NCBI GenBank assembly: GCA_036522155.1 | Contig: DATDGI010000260.1 | Span: 1 to 11,666, forward strand | Source: UBA9676 sp036522155 | GTDB lineage: Bacteria; Actinomycetota; Actinomycetes; Streptosporangiales; Streptosporangiaceae | Direction: 5' to 3' | DNA: 11,666 nucleotides | Shown: one piece after another, positions 1 to 5,412 of the stretch | Numbering within the stretch: the first letter of the stretch is position 1 | Layout of the letters: the number at the start of each line of letters is the position of its first letter | Notes under the pieces: generated by a model | Told to the model about the DNA's origin: nothing | The model's input: only the letters and a program-made list of their open reading frames with translations | Databases searched by the model: none | Program-made: the position numbers and the translations under genes

Positions 1-771
1 CCGGTCCGGTTCGGCGTCGGCGTCCGGTCGCTGAGCCAGCCGGGGGAGCGGGTGCAGGCGGAGCTGACCGACGGCTCCACCGGCGAGTATGACCTGGTCG
101 TCGGGGCGGACGGGGCGCACTCGACGGTGCGCGCCCAGCTCTGGCCGGACATCGCGGCACACTATGACGGCGAATCCTGGTGGCGCGGGGTGGTGACCTG
201 CCCGGCGGGCCTGGCCGACTGGAGCGCCTGCTTCTGCCAGGAAGGGACCTTCCTGGGCATTCCCATCGGAGGCGGCCTGGCGTACTGGGCGGTCGGCACC
301 TATTCGGCCGAGCCGTTCGGCGATCCGCTGCCGGGCCGCGCGGCGAGGGTCCGGGAACGCTTCGGCGATGTCACCGGAATCCACGCCAAGATCCTCGGCC
401 AGGTCGAGGACGACTGGCAGGTCCAGTTCAGCCCGGCCGAAGAAGTCTGGGTGGAGGAGCCCGCACGGGGCCGCGCCGTTCTGGTCGGCGACGCCGCCCA
501 CGCCACCACGCCGAGCATGGCCCAGGGTGCCTCCATGTCGGCTGAGGACGCGCTCGTGCTGACCCAGGAACTCGCGGCCGGGCCCAGCACCGGCGGCGCC
601 CTGGCCCGCTACGCATCGCGCCGGCGGCCGAGAACTAGCCACGTCCAGCAGGTCACCGCGTTGCGCAACGCCCTGGGCGCACTGTCGCTGTCCGACCGGA
701 CCGGCGTGGTCCTCCCGAAATGGGCGGAGCTGAGCATAGGCTCCTTCGCCGGCCTCGTCGCCGAGCCCTGA
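1..771 (+). CDS. FAD-dependent monooxygenase, C-terminal part (5' end outside window)
   Basis: The frame is open from base 1, so the N-terminal GxGxxG nucleotide-binding region lies outside the window; 256 residues plus a TGA stop are visible. Two hallmarks of the group A (PHBH/UbiH-like) flavin monooxygenases are present. The DG motif DLVVGADGAHSTVR starts at visible residue 31. The FAD-ribityl-binding GD motif, GRAVLVGDAAHATTP, lies around residues 157-171 and is followed by the usual MAQGASMSAEDALVL helix. Such enzymes use NAD(P)H and O2 to hydroxylate or epoxidise aromatic or polyketide-like substrates in the cytoplasm. The substrate cannot be read from this part. The C-terminus is short, with no thioredoxin-like extension of the phenol hydroxylase type. 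The next gene, on the same strand, begins 110 bases downstream and appears to have its own promoter. Family assignment is firm; the specific reaction is unknown. Confidence 0.9.
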   Translation, partial: PVRFGVGVRSLSQPGERVQAELTDGSTGEYDLVVGADGAHSTVRAQLWPDIAAHYDGESWWRGVVTCPAGLADWSACFCQEGTFLGIPIGGGLAYWAVGTYSAEPFGDPLPGRAARVRERFGDVTGIHAKILGQVEDDWQVQFSPAEEVWVEEPARGRAVLVGDAAHATTPSMAQGASMSAEDALVLTQELAAGPSTGGALARYASRRRPRTSHVQQVTALRNALGALSLSDRTGVVLPKWAELSIGSFAGLVAEP

Positions 772-803
772 CCGCGCCACCGGCAGGCCGCCGGCTGCCC
801 ATC

Positions 804-830
804 GGTCACATTCTCCCTTGGCCGCGAGTC
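804..830 (+). promoter_or_regulatory. Possible ECF41-type sigma-factor promoter
   Basis: GGTCACA at 804-810 is followed by exactly 16 bases and AGTC at 827-830. From memory, the ECF41 consensus is about TGTCACA, 16-17 bases, CGTC, so this matches 6 of 7 and 3 of 4 positions. ECF41 sigma factors are known to control carboxymuconolactone decarboxylase, oxidoreductase or epimerase genes, and the downstream gene is such a decarboxylase. It would leave a leader of about 45 bases before the start at 882. No sigma-factor gene is in the window, so this is an inference from motif and context. Confidence 0.35.
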
Positions 831-881
831 ATACCAGTGACGAGCGACATCCGGCCGATGCGCCAAAGGGAGAGAGAGCCG

Positions 882-1364
882 ATGCAAGCGCGTATTGCCA
901 GCCCAGCGATGACCGTACCGGGGGCCATGGAGGCCCTGCAGGCGCTGGGCAAGGCGGCCAACCGGGCGGCTAGCCAGGCCGGCCTGCCTGAGGCCACGCT
1001 CAACCTCGTGTCCCTGCGGGCCAGCCAGATCAACGGCTGCGCCGTCTGCCTCGACATGCACACCCGGGGGGCGAGGAAGGCCGGCGAGACCGACGAGCGC
1101 CTGGCCACCCTGCCGGCCTGGCGGGACACCCCATACTTCACCGAGCCCGAGCGGGCCGCCCTGGCGCTGACCGAGGCCGCCACCCGGCTGGCCGACCGCC
1201 CCGACCCGGTGCCCGATGAGATCTGGGACCGGGCCGCCAAGTATTACAGCGAGCCAGCGCTGGCCGCGCTGGTCACCCTCATCGCCGCGACCAACACCTG
1301 GAACCGGCTCAACGTCACCACCGGGCAGGTGACTGGTGAATGGACCGCGCAGTGGGTGAGCTGA
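882..1364 (+). CDS. Carboxymuconolactone decarboxylase family / AhpD-like protein
   Basis: A 160-residue protein of the CMD/AhpD fold. The segment SQINGCAVCLDMH (residues 48-60) carries the CxxC pair C53 and C56 and the following H60, the redox-active arrangement of AhpD-type alkylhydroperoxidase-like proteins; a GARKAGE helix follows directly. Single-domain members of this length usually act in peroxide or thiol redox defence in the cytoplasm rather than as true gamma-carboxymuconolactone decarboxylases. The start at 882 is preferred because AAGGGAG (866-872) lies 9 bases upstream. An in-frame ATG at 858 would place this Shine-Dalgarno inside the gene. A possible ECF41-type promoter lies at 804-830, which fits the known association of this family with ECF41 sigma factors. 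The preceding monooxygenase is on the same strand but 110 bases away, so co-transcription is uncertain. Family assignment is firm; the electron partner and substrate are unknown. Confidence 0.92.
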   Translation: MQARIASPAMTVPGAMEALQALGKAANRAASQAGLPEATLNLVSLRASQINGCAVCLDMHTRGARKAGETDERLATLPAWRDTPYFTEPERAALALTEAATRLADRPDPVPDEIWDRAAKYYSEPALAALVTLIAATNTWNRLNVTTGQVTGEWTAQWVS

Positions 1365-1374
1365 ACTGACCCAA

Positions 1375-1388
1375 CCCTGGCGCCAGGG
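1375..1388. promoter_or_regulatory. Perfect 14-base palindrome, possible operator
   Basis: CCCTGGCGCCAGGG is a perfect inverted repeat with no spacer, between the decarboxylase stop and the VOC gene. No T-run follows and a hairpin would need to open the central bases, so a protein-binding site is more likely than a terminator. It sits directly upstream of a possible -35 element at 1390-1395. No regulator can be assigned. Confidence 0.3.
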
Positions 1389-1389
1389 C

Positions 1390-1419
1390 TTCCCAGCGGC
1401 CTGCCGGCGGCGCTAACCT
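1390..1419 (+). promoter_or_regulatory. Possible sigma70-type promoter for the VOC gene
   Basis: TTCCCA (1390-1395) matches 4 of 6 positions of TTGACA. It is separated by 18 bases from TAACCT (1414-1419), which fits the actinobacterial TANNNT -10 pattern. Transcription would begin near 1426-1430, just before the GTG at 1431. The match is modest and the prediction is weak. Confidence 0.25.
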
Positions 1420-1439
1420 CCGGGTTCGAGGTGGTGCTG

Positions 1440-1802
1440 ATGATCGCCGGTGGCTCGCCCACTGTCTACGTGTCGGACATGGACGCTGCGGTCCAGTTCT
1501 ATACCGGCGTGCTTGGCCTCCAGCTCGAGTTCCGGGCGGGCGACCACTGGGCCTCGGTCAACGCGGGCGCCGGGCTGCGGATCGGACTTCACCCCGCCGG
1601 TGAGCATACGCCGCCGCCCGGTACCCGCGGGGCGATCACCATCGGCCTGCTGGTCGACGAGCCCATCGACACCGTCGTCGCACGGCTCACCGAACGGGGA
1701 GTGCCCTTCGCCGGCCCGGTGCGCGCGGAGCGCATGCTCAAGCTGGCCTTCTTCCATGACCCCGACGGCAACGAGCTGTACCTGGCCGAGCCCGCCCGCT
1801 GA
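1440..1802 (+). CDS. VOC-family (glyoxalase/bleomycin-resistance fold) protein
   Basis: A 120-residue protein with the paired beta-alpha-beta-beta-beta modules of the vicinal oxygen chelate fold. SPTVYVSDMDAAVQFYTGVLGL (residues 6-26) is the first module, AITIGLLVD (65-73) opens the second, and FFHDPDGNELYLAE (104-117) is the typical final strand, with E112 at the usual metal-ligand position. The histidines normally found at the start of each module (patterns like HvxLxV) are absent: the first strand reads TVYV and the third ITIGLL. Only E112 and perhaps H51 remain as metal-ligand candidates. The protein may therefore be a ligand-binding or resistance-type member rather than a metal-dependent lyase or dioxygenase. 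ATG 1440 is chosen because GAGGTGG (1429-1435) lies just upstream; an in-frame GTG at 1431 is the alternative, adding three residues. It converges on the hydrolase gene, with 16 bases between stops. Confidence 0.88.
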   Translation: MIAGGSPTVYVSDMDAAVQFYTGVLGLQLEFRAGDHWASVNAGAGLRIGLHPAGEHTPPPGTRGAITIGLLVDEPIDTVVARLTERGVPFAGPVRAERMLKLAFFHDPDGNELYLAEPAR

Positions 1803-1818
1803 GCCGGGGCCCGCAGGA

Positions 1819-2535
1819 TCACCCAAAGGCCTCGGCCAGGAAGGCGCGGGCGGCCAGGAACGATCGCTCATCAGCGAGCCTGTCGTAGGCGACTCCTGGC
1901 GTCGCCCCCGGGATGGCATGCTCATGCGTGAAGCCATGCAGCGCACCGCCGTACATGATGAGCTGCCAGTCGGCGCCAGCGCCGGTCATCTCCTCCGCGA
2001 AGCTCATGACATCGGCCATCGGCACGTGCGGATCCAGCGCGCCGTGACAGGCCAGCACCTTCGCCTTAACCGCGCCCGGTGCGGCGGGCTGGGCCGTGGC
2101 CAGGCTGCCGTGCATGCTGACGACGCCCATGAGGTCAGCCCCTGAGCGGGCGAGCGTGAGGACCGTCAGCCCGCCGAAACAGAAGCCGACCGCGGCGAAC
2201 CGGCCATCCACCTCCGGGCATGCGGCCAGCGCCATCAGCCCGGCCTGTGCGCGTTGTGACAGACGCTGCGGATCGTCGCGCAGCCCCAGCAGGCGCGCCA
2301 TCACGCGCTCCCGGTTACCGGCGACACCCTCCCCGAACATGTCACACGCCAGGACCGCGTAACCGTGCGCGGCGTACCGCTGTGCCTGCCCCTTGGCGTG
2401 ATCATCGAGTCCGGCCCCGCCGTGCACGAGCAGCAGCCCGGGAAGCGGATGCCCCGCCGCATCGTCCCAGGCAAGAACGCCGGTCAGAGCGGTCTCCTGA
2501 TCGTTATAGGTCACCATGCGGGTCGCGGTCACCAT
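1819..2535 (-). CDS. Dienelactone hydrolase-family alpha/beta hydrolase
   Basis: A 238-residue cytoplasmic alpha/beta hydrolase of normal length for the family. The nucleophile elbow GFCFGG places the catalytic cysteine at C119. The acid is D168 in HGALDPHVP, and the base is H200 in ALHGFTH, so the Cys-Asp-His triad is complete. The first strand and oxyanion region is LLLVHGGAGLDDH (residues 34-46), and ACDMFGEG (63-70) is the second characteristic loop. The family hydrolyses lactones or esters, classically dienelactone to maleylacetate in chlorocatechol breakdown. However, the active-site Glu of classical enzymes (in QEIFG-like motifs) is replaced by HGG, so that exact reaction is not assured. 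The start is well fixed by a consensus AGGAGG seven bases upstream. It is transcribed divergently from the coiled-coil gene across 62 bases. No signal peptide is visible. Confidence 0.93.
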   Translation of the reverse strand: MVTATRMVTYNDQETALTGVLAWDDAAGHPLPGLLLVHGGAGLDDHAKGQAQRYAAHGYAVLACDMFGEGVAGNRERVMARLLGLRDDPQRLSQRAQAGLMALAACPEVDGRFAAVGFCFGGLTVLTLARSGADLMGVVSMHGSLATAQPAAPGAVKAKVLACHGALDPHVPMADVMSFAEEMTGAGADWQLIMYGGALHGFTHEHAIPGATPGVAYDRLADERSFLAARAFLAEAFG

Positions 2536-2542
2536 GGCTGGT

Positions 2543-2548
2543 CCTCCT
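2543..2548 (-). promoter_or_regulatory. Consensus ribosome binding site of the hydrolase gene
   Basis: AGGAGG on the minus strand, seven bases before the ATG at 2535, is the strongest Shine-Dalgarno in the window and fixes this start. It occupies part of the 62-base divergent gap, leaving little room for two separate promoters. The hydrolase promoter probably overlaps the beginning of the opposing gene. Confidence 0.8.
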
Positions 2549-2597
2549 GTTTGAGGTAGCTCGCCCCGTCTGGGTTGCGATCGGGAATGCTGTCACA

Positions 2598-3455
2598 GTG
2601 AACATCAACTGGACGGAGGCCGGCGCGATAGCCACCGGGATCGGTGCGGTGGCCACTGCGTTCGCGGCTGTATTCACTGCCAGCATGGCCGGCAAGACCA
2701 AGCAGGCGGTAGCGGAGACCAGGGATCTGATCAGTGCGGCCCAGACCCAGGCGACGGCCCTTCAGACTCAAGCGCAGGCAGCGAACAAGCAGGTCGAGCT
2801 GGCACAGGCTCAGGTGAAGGCCACCGAGGCGGCGATGGTGGCGATGCACACTCCCGTTCTCGCGCCCTCCTTCTTGGGTGGCCTGGCCGAGGAAAGGTCG
2901 CTGGGCGGCGCTGCCCTGTCAGCTACCTTGCGCGGCGGCGACGTCCTGGACCTGCGGTTCGCTTCGATCGACGTCACCGGGCATGTGCAGTCCTTCATCA
3001 GGCTTGAGCGCCGCCGCCCGGAGCTGGTTTTCGTATGCTGCCTGCGCAATGTCGGGCTGGGCCCGGCGGTTGTGGAGCAAGCCCGGCTGCTGATCACTCA
3101 GGGAAACCGCGAGCTGCTGGCCATCGACGGGCTGGCCGACAATGCCCCGGTCGTCAATGACCGGGTGCTGGTGACGTTCCGGTCCCGGGACGGACGGAAG
3201 ATGCGCCAGTCCGAGTTTGTGGCGTTCGTGGCCGCTCTCGCCGATGCCGGAAGCAGGGCCGGCCTCTCCCTTCAGTACCGGTCCCCGTCATCCCGGGAGC
3301 TGCGGTCGACCACTGTGTCCTACCGGGTTTCAGCCGACGGGTCCGATCCATTTAATGTGGTCGGTGCGCTGCTCGTGGAATCCTTCGAAACCGCCGGAAT
3401 GACCAACCCGGCGCAGGGCGGAGTGGGGGCGGCCGGTCCTGGTGGGCAAGGATGA
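2598..3455 (+). CDS. Membrane-anchored coiled-coil protein of unknown function
   Basis: The function is not recognised. From the proposed GTG start the protein has 285 residues in three parts. One hydrophobic, Ala/Gly-rich segment (about residues 9-30) fits a membrane anchor. A Gln/Ala-rich heptad-like stretch (about 33-82, with segments such as AAQTQATALQTQAQ) looks like a coiled coil. The rest is a predicted mostly-beta globular domain with LRNVGLGPAVVEQARLLI (about 155-172) and strands up to SYRVSADGSD. The segment order suggests one anchor with the bulk of the protein on one membrane face. The frame is open much further upstream (to about 2220), but that part lies opposite the hydrolase gene and reads as low-complexity Arg/Pro/Ala shadow sequence. 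No good Shine-Dalgarno precedes 2598, so this start is the least certain in the window. The gene ends 4 bases before the DUF1905/OmdA start, so the two are probably co-transcribed. Confidence 0.75.
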   Translation: MNINWTEAGAIATGIGAVATAFAAVFTASMAGKTKQAVAETRDLISAAQTQATALQTQAQAANKQVELAQAQVKATEAAMVAMHTPVLAPSFLGGLAEERSLGGAALSATLRGGDVLDLRFASIDVTGHVQSFIRLERRRPELVFVCCLRNVGLGPAVVEQARLLITQGNRELLAIDGLADNAPVVNDRVLVTFRSRDGRKMRQSEFVAFVAALADAGSRAGLSLQYRSPSSRELRSTTVSYRVSADGSDPFNVVGALLVESFETAGMTNPAQGGVGAAGPGGQG

Positions 3456-3459
3456 GCGC

Positions 3460-3921
3460 ATGGGAGTGATCCAGTTCAGGACGCGGCTGCTGTCGCGTGG
3501 CCCGGCCGCCGCCGTGGTGCTCGACGATGCGCAGGTGGCCGTGGTGGGGGAGGGCGCCAAGCGGTTCCCGGTCGTGGCGACCGTCAACGGCTACATCTGG
3601 CGGACCAGCGTGGCCCGGATGGGGGGCGAGTTCGTGGTGGGCCTGCCCCGCGAGGTGCGCCAGGGTGCGGGTGTGGGCGCCGGCGACGAGGTCGAGGTCA
3701 TACTCGAACTCGATCTGGCACCCCGCGACGTCGAGGTGCCCGAGGCGCTCGCGGCGGCCCTGGCGGCCGACCCGCAAGCCAAGGCGTCGTTCGAGCGCCT
3801 GGCCTTCACCCACCGCAAGGAGTTCGCCCGGTGGGTCGATGAGGCCAAGAAAGAAGAAACCCGGCAGCGCCGCGTCCGTCAGGCGCTGGAGATGATCCGG
3901 GCCGGCCAGACCCGCAGCTGA
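3460..3921 (+). CDS. DUF1905 and OmdA (YdeI-like) two-domain protein
   Basis: A 153-residue protein with two recognisable modules. Residues about 3-86 match DUF1905: FRTRLLSRGPAAAVVL at the start, then a TVNGYIWRTSVARMGGEF core and GVGAGDEVEVILELD. The DUF1905 fold is a small beta-barrel. Residues about 92-150 match the C-terminal YdeI/OmpD-associated (OmdA) helical domain: VPEALAAALAADPQAKASFERL, then HRKEFARWVDEAKKEETRQRRV. The combination is common in soil actinobacteria. OmdA-like proteins were named for bacteriocin-protection or porin-associated phenotypes in enterics, which cannot simply be transferred to a Gram-positive. The molecular activity is unknown. ATG 3460 is preferred because AAGGA (3448-3452) lies seven bases upstream; an in-frame GTG at 3442 would overlap the preceding gene. 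It is probably translated from the same mRNA as the coiled-coil protein. Confidence 0.9.
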   Translation: MGVIQFRTRLLSRGPAAAVVLDDAQVAVVGEGAKRFPVVATVNGYIWRTSVARMGGEFVVGLPREVRQGAGVGAGDEVEVILELDLAPRDVEVPEALAAALAADPQAKASFERLAFTHRKEFARWVDEAKKEETRQRRVRQALEMIRAGQTRS

Positions 3922-3931
3922 CGGGCAAAGC

Positions 3932-3951
3932 GCCACCTCGCGGGCGGTGGC
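3932..3951. terminator. Possible bidirectional terminator hairpin
   Basis: GCCACC (3932-3937) and GGTGGC (3946-3951) form a 6-base-pair stem with an 8-base loop between two convergent genes, reaching the first base of the opposing stop codon. Neither side has a strong T-run, which is common for actinobacterial hairpins. The position between convergent stops is the main support. Confidence 0.4.
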
Positions 3952-4706
3952 TAGAGGGGGAGAGAGAGGGCGAGCAGGCCGGTGCCAGGGGCGCGGCCGG
4001 AGATGGTCCAGGCCCATTCGATGGCGTCGATGTCCAGGGCGGGACCGGTGCTGCCGCTCGTGTAGCTGCCTCCGGCGGGCCCGGTGAGCCGAAGTGAGAA
4101 GGCGTGGTGGTGGGTGCCAGCCCAGTCGGCCACCATGTCGGCGACGATCCGGCCGTCGTGACCGGCGGTGAGGATGGGCTGGTGGCCGGTCGCCCGGGCG
4201 ATATCCAAGCGGTGCATCCACACATCGCGGGTGTAGACGATGTCCATGAGGTAGGCCAGGGACCGCTTGCCGAGGGGTGGCTCGAAGCTGATGCGCACCG
4301 GGCGCAGGAAGGGCGGGAACCGGCGGCGGCCCCGCAGGGCGCGGGGGACGGCGCTGGCCCATCGGTCGATGAGCTCGGCCGGTCCGAGGCCGGCCCGCTC
4401 GCGGATCTGGACTTCGTTGGCGCCGTGCACGATGTGGCCGAGGCCGAGCTGGCGCTGGACCCGCCGGCCCAGGCGCATCTGATGCATGTTCTCCCGGAGT
4501 GAGGCGCATGCTTCGGCCGCTCCCAGCACGTGCGCGGTCATGGCCCGCACGTCCCAGCGGTCGCACACCGTTGATGCGTTCCAGTCACCCGGGGCAAGGC
4601 TGCCCAGCAGCGCGGTGAAGCGCTGGTATTCGGCAGCGGCCAGTTCCATCGCCTCGTCGTGCCGGATCGGCGGGATGGCGCGCACATCGGTGGTGGTCAG
4701 TGTCAT
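3951..4706 (-). CDS. Maleylpyruvate isomerase-family, mycothiol-dependent (DinB-like) enzyme
   Basis: A 251-residue protein of the MDMPI/DinB superfamily. The N-terminal four-helix-bundle segment contains AAAEYQRFTALLGSLAPGDW (residues 23-42), then CDRWDVRAMTAHVLGAAE (48-65), where H59 is the first typical metal ligand. The helix TRDVWMHRLDIARATG (159-174) supplies the later histidine, H165. Family members bind a divalent metal and use mycothiol as thiol cofactor for isomerisation, conjugation or detoxification; the substrate here is unknown. The C-terminal part carries a small alpha/beta segment ending IEWAWTISGRAPGTGLLAL. ATG 4706 is chosen because GAGGGGGA (4714-4721) lies seven bases upstream and the start overlaps the tetR stop as ATGA, a classic coupling arrangement. 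The frame also stays open to 4802, but that extension overlaps tetR. Co-transcription with TetR suggests induction by the substrate or a related toxic compound. Confidence 0.88.
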   Translation of the reverse strand: MTLTTTDVRAIPPIRHDEAMELAAAEYQRFTALLGSLAPGDWNASTVCDRWDVRAMTAHVLGAAEACASLRENMHQMRLGRRVQRQLGLGHIVHGANEVQIRERAGLGPAELIDRWASAVPRALRGRRRFPPFLRPVRISFEPPLGKRSLAYLMDIVYTRDVWMHRLDIARATGHQPILTAGHDGRIVADMVADWAGTHHHAFSLRLTGPAGGSYTSGSTGPALDIDAIEWAWTISGRAPGTGLLALSLPL

Positions 4707-5326
4707 GGCCGGGTCCCCCTCGGATGGCCGGTGGATGTACCGCCGGTGGCGCTGATGTAGGTCAGGAACATGTCCACGGCAGCATCCACCAGGCGGACCC
4801 AATGGCCGCCGCCGGGATCGTTGGCGATCTGCTGGCCGGCCAGCCCGCCGATCAGCGAGGTGAACAGGTCAAGTGCGCCCGCGGTGTCAAAGCCGTTGCG
4901 GGCAAACCACGCCCGGGTGCGCTCCAGCGCCTCCACCGACAGCGCGTAGGACTCGGGGCTGGGCGTGAACCCCGGGATGGTCCGGTGGAACAGCAGCTGG
5001 TAGCGGGCCGGCTGGTCGACCATGAAGGCCATCGACCGGTGGGCCAGCAGCCTCAGCCCCTGCTCACCGCGGGCTGCCTCGGCCCCCGCGATGACCGCCC
5101 CGAATTCGCGGTACCCCTGCGCGAACATGGCGTCATAGATCGCGTGCTTGGAGGCGAAGTACTCATACAGGGACGGGGCCCGCATGCCGACCCGTGGCGC
5201 CAGATCGCGCAGGTTCAGACCGCCCAGGCCCTCCTCGCCCACCAGCGCCCACGCGGTCGCCAGGATCTCAGCCCGGGTAGCCTCACGTCGTTCGGCTCGC
5301 CTATCTCTGATAGGCACACCTACCAT
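4703..5326 (-). CDS. TetR-family transcriptional regulator
   Basis: A 207-residue one-component repressor. The N-terminal DNA-binding domain (about residues 16-62) contains TRAEILATAWALVGEEGLGG and the helix-turn-helix LRDLAPRVGMRAPSLYEYF (39-57), with the usual SLYEYFASK recognition-helix ending. The C-terminal domain (about 85-192) is all-helical and resembles WHG/TetR_C ligand-binding domains, with MAFMVDQPARYQLLFHRT and a dimer-type helix GALDLFTSLIGGLAGQQIAN. The ligand is unknown. The first ATG at 5326 is the likely start. It has no Shine-Dalgarno, but a near-consensus promoter is placed so that transcription should begin at the start codon, predicting a leaderless mRNA. A perfect inverted repeat in the first codons is a likely self-operator. 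A GTG three codons downstream is a possible alternative start. Its stop overlaps the start of the MDMPI gene by 4 bases. Confidence 0.93.
   Translation of the reverse strand: MVGVPIRDRRAERREATRAEILATAWALVGEEGLGGLNLRDLAPRVGMRAPSLYEYFASKHAIYDAMFAQGYREFGAVIAGAEAARGEQGLRLLAHRSMAFMVDQPARYQLLFHRTIPGFTPSPESYALSVEALERTRAWFARNGFDTAGALDLFTSLIGGLAGQQIANDPGGGHWVRLVDAAVDMFLTYISATGGTSTGHPRGTRP
5299..5315. promoter_or_regulatory. Likely TetR operator, perfect inverted repeat
   Basis: GCCTATCTCTGATAGGC has two perfect 7-base arms around a TCT centre. It lies at about codons 4-10 of tetR, roughly 12-28 bases downstream of the predicted transcription start. A further GATAGG (5328-5333), opposite a CCTA at 5319-5322, repeats the half-site 19 bases away, so two dimers or a tandem site are possible. 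Palindromes of this size at a TetR gene's own promoter are typical autoregulatory operators. Binding by this TetR is inferred, not shown. Confidence 0.65.
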
Positions 5327-5333
5327 GGATAGG

Positions 5334-5362
5334 AATATGCCCGGGTGACGGCCGGATGTCAA
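5334..5362 (-). promoter_or_regulatory. tetR promoter (TTGACA, 17 bases, CATATT), predicted leaderless
   Basis: On the minus strand, a perfect -35 TTGACA (5357-5362) is followed by a 17-base spacer and the -10 CATATT (5334-5339), 4 of 6 positions matching TATAAT. Only seven bases (5327-5333) separate the -10 from the ATG at 5326, so transcription should start at or beside the A of the start codon. The lack of a Shine-Dalgarno is consistent. This is the best sigma70-type promoter in the window. Confidence 0.7.
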
Positions 5363-5412
5363 GACGCCGCCCTGGCCACCGGTCCGGACGCGCACGGCCG
5401 CACCGTGACGGG

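Noticed and set aside
782..799. Hairpin GGCAG...CTGCC after the monooxygenase gene as a terminator
   Set aside because: It has only a 5-base-pair stem with an 8-base loop and no T-run. In sequence this GC-rich such dyads are common by chance.
2220..2597. Upstream extension of the coiled-coil gene
   Set aside because: It runs opposite the hydrolase gene, is Arg/Pro/Ala-rich without a fold, and would cross the hydrolase ribosome binding site. The hydrophobic anchor follows naturally from GTG 2598.
2591..2597. TGTCACA, an exact ECF41-like -35 element
   Set aside because: It abuts the GTG start and has no CGTC about 16 bases further on (the sequence there is CGGA), so it cannot form a matching promoter for this gene.
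5393..5407. CACGG...CCGTG inverted repeat just after the MFS stop as a terminator
   Set aside because: A 5-base-pair stem without a T-run that lies next to the tetR promoter; support is too weak to call.
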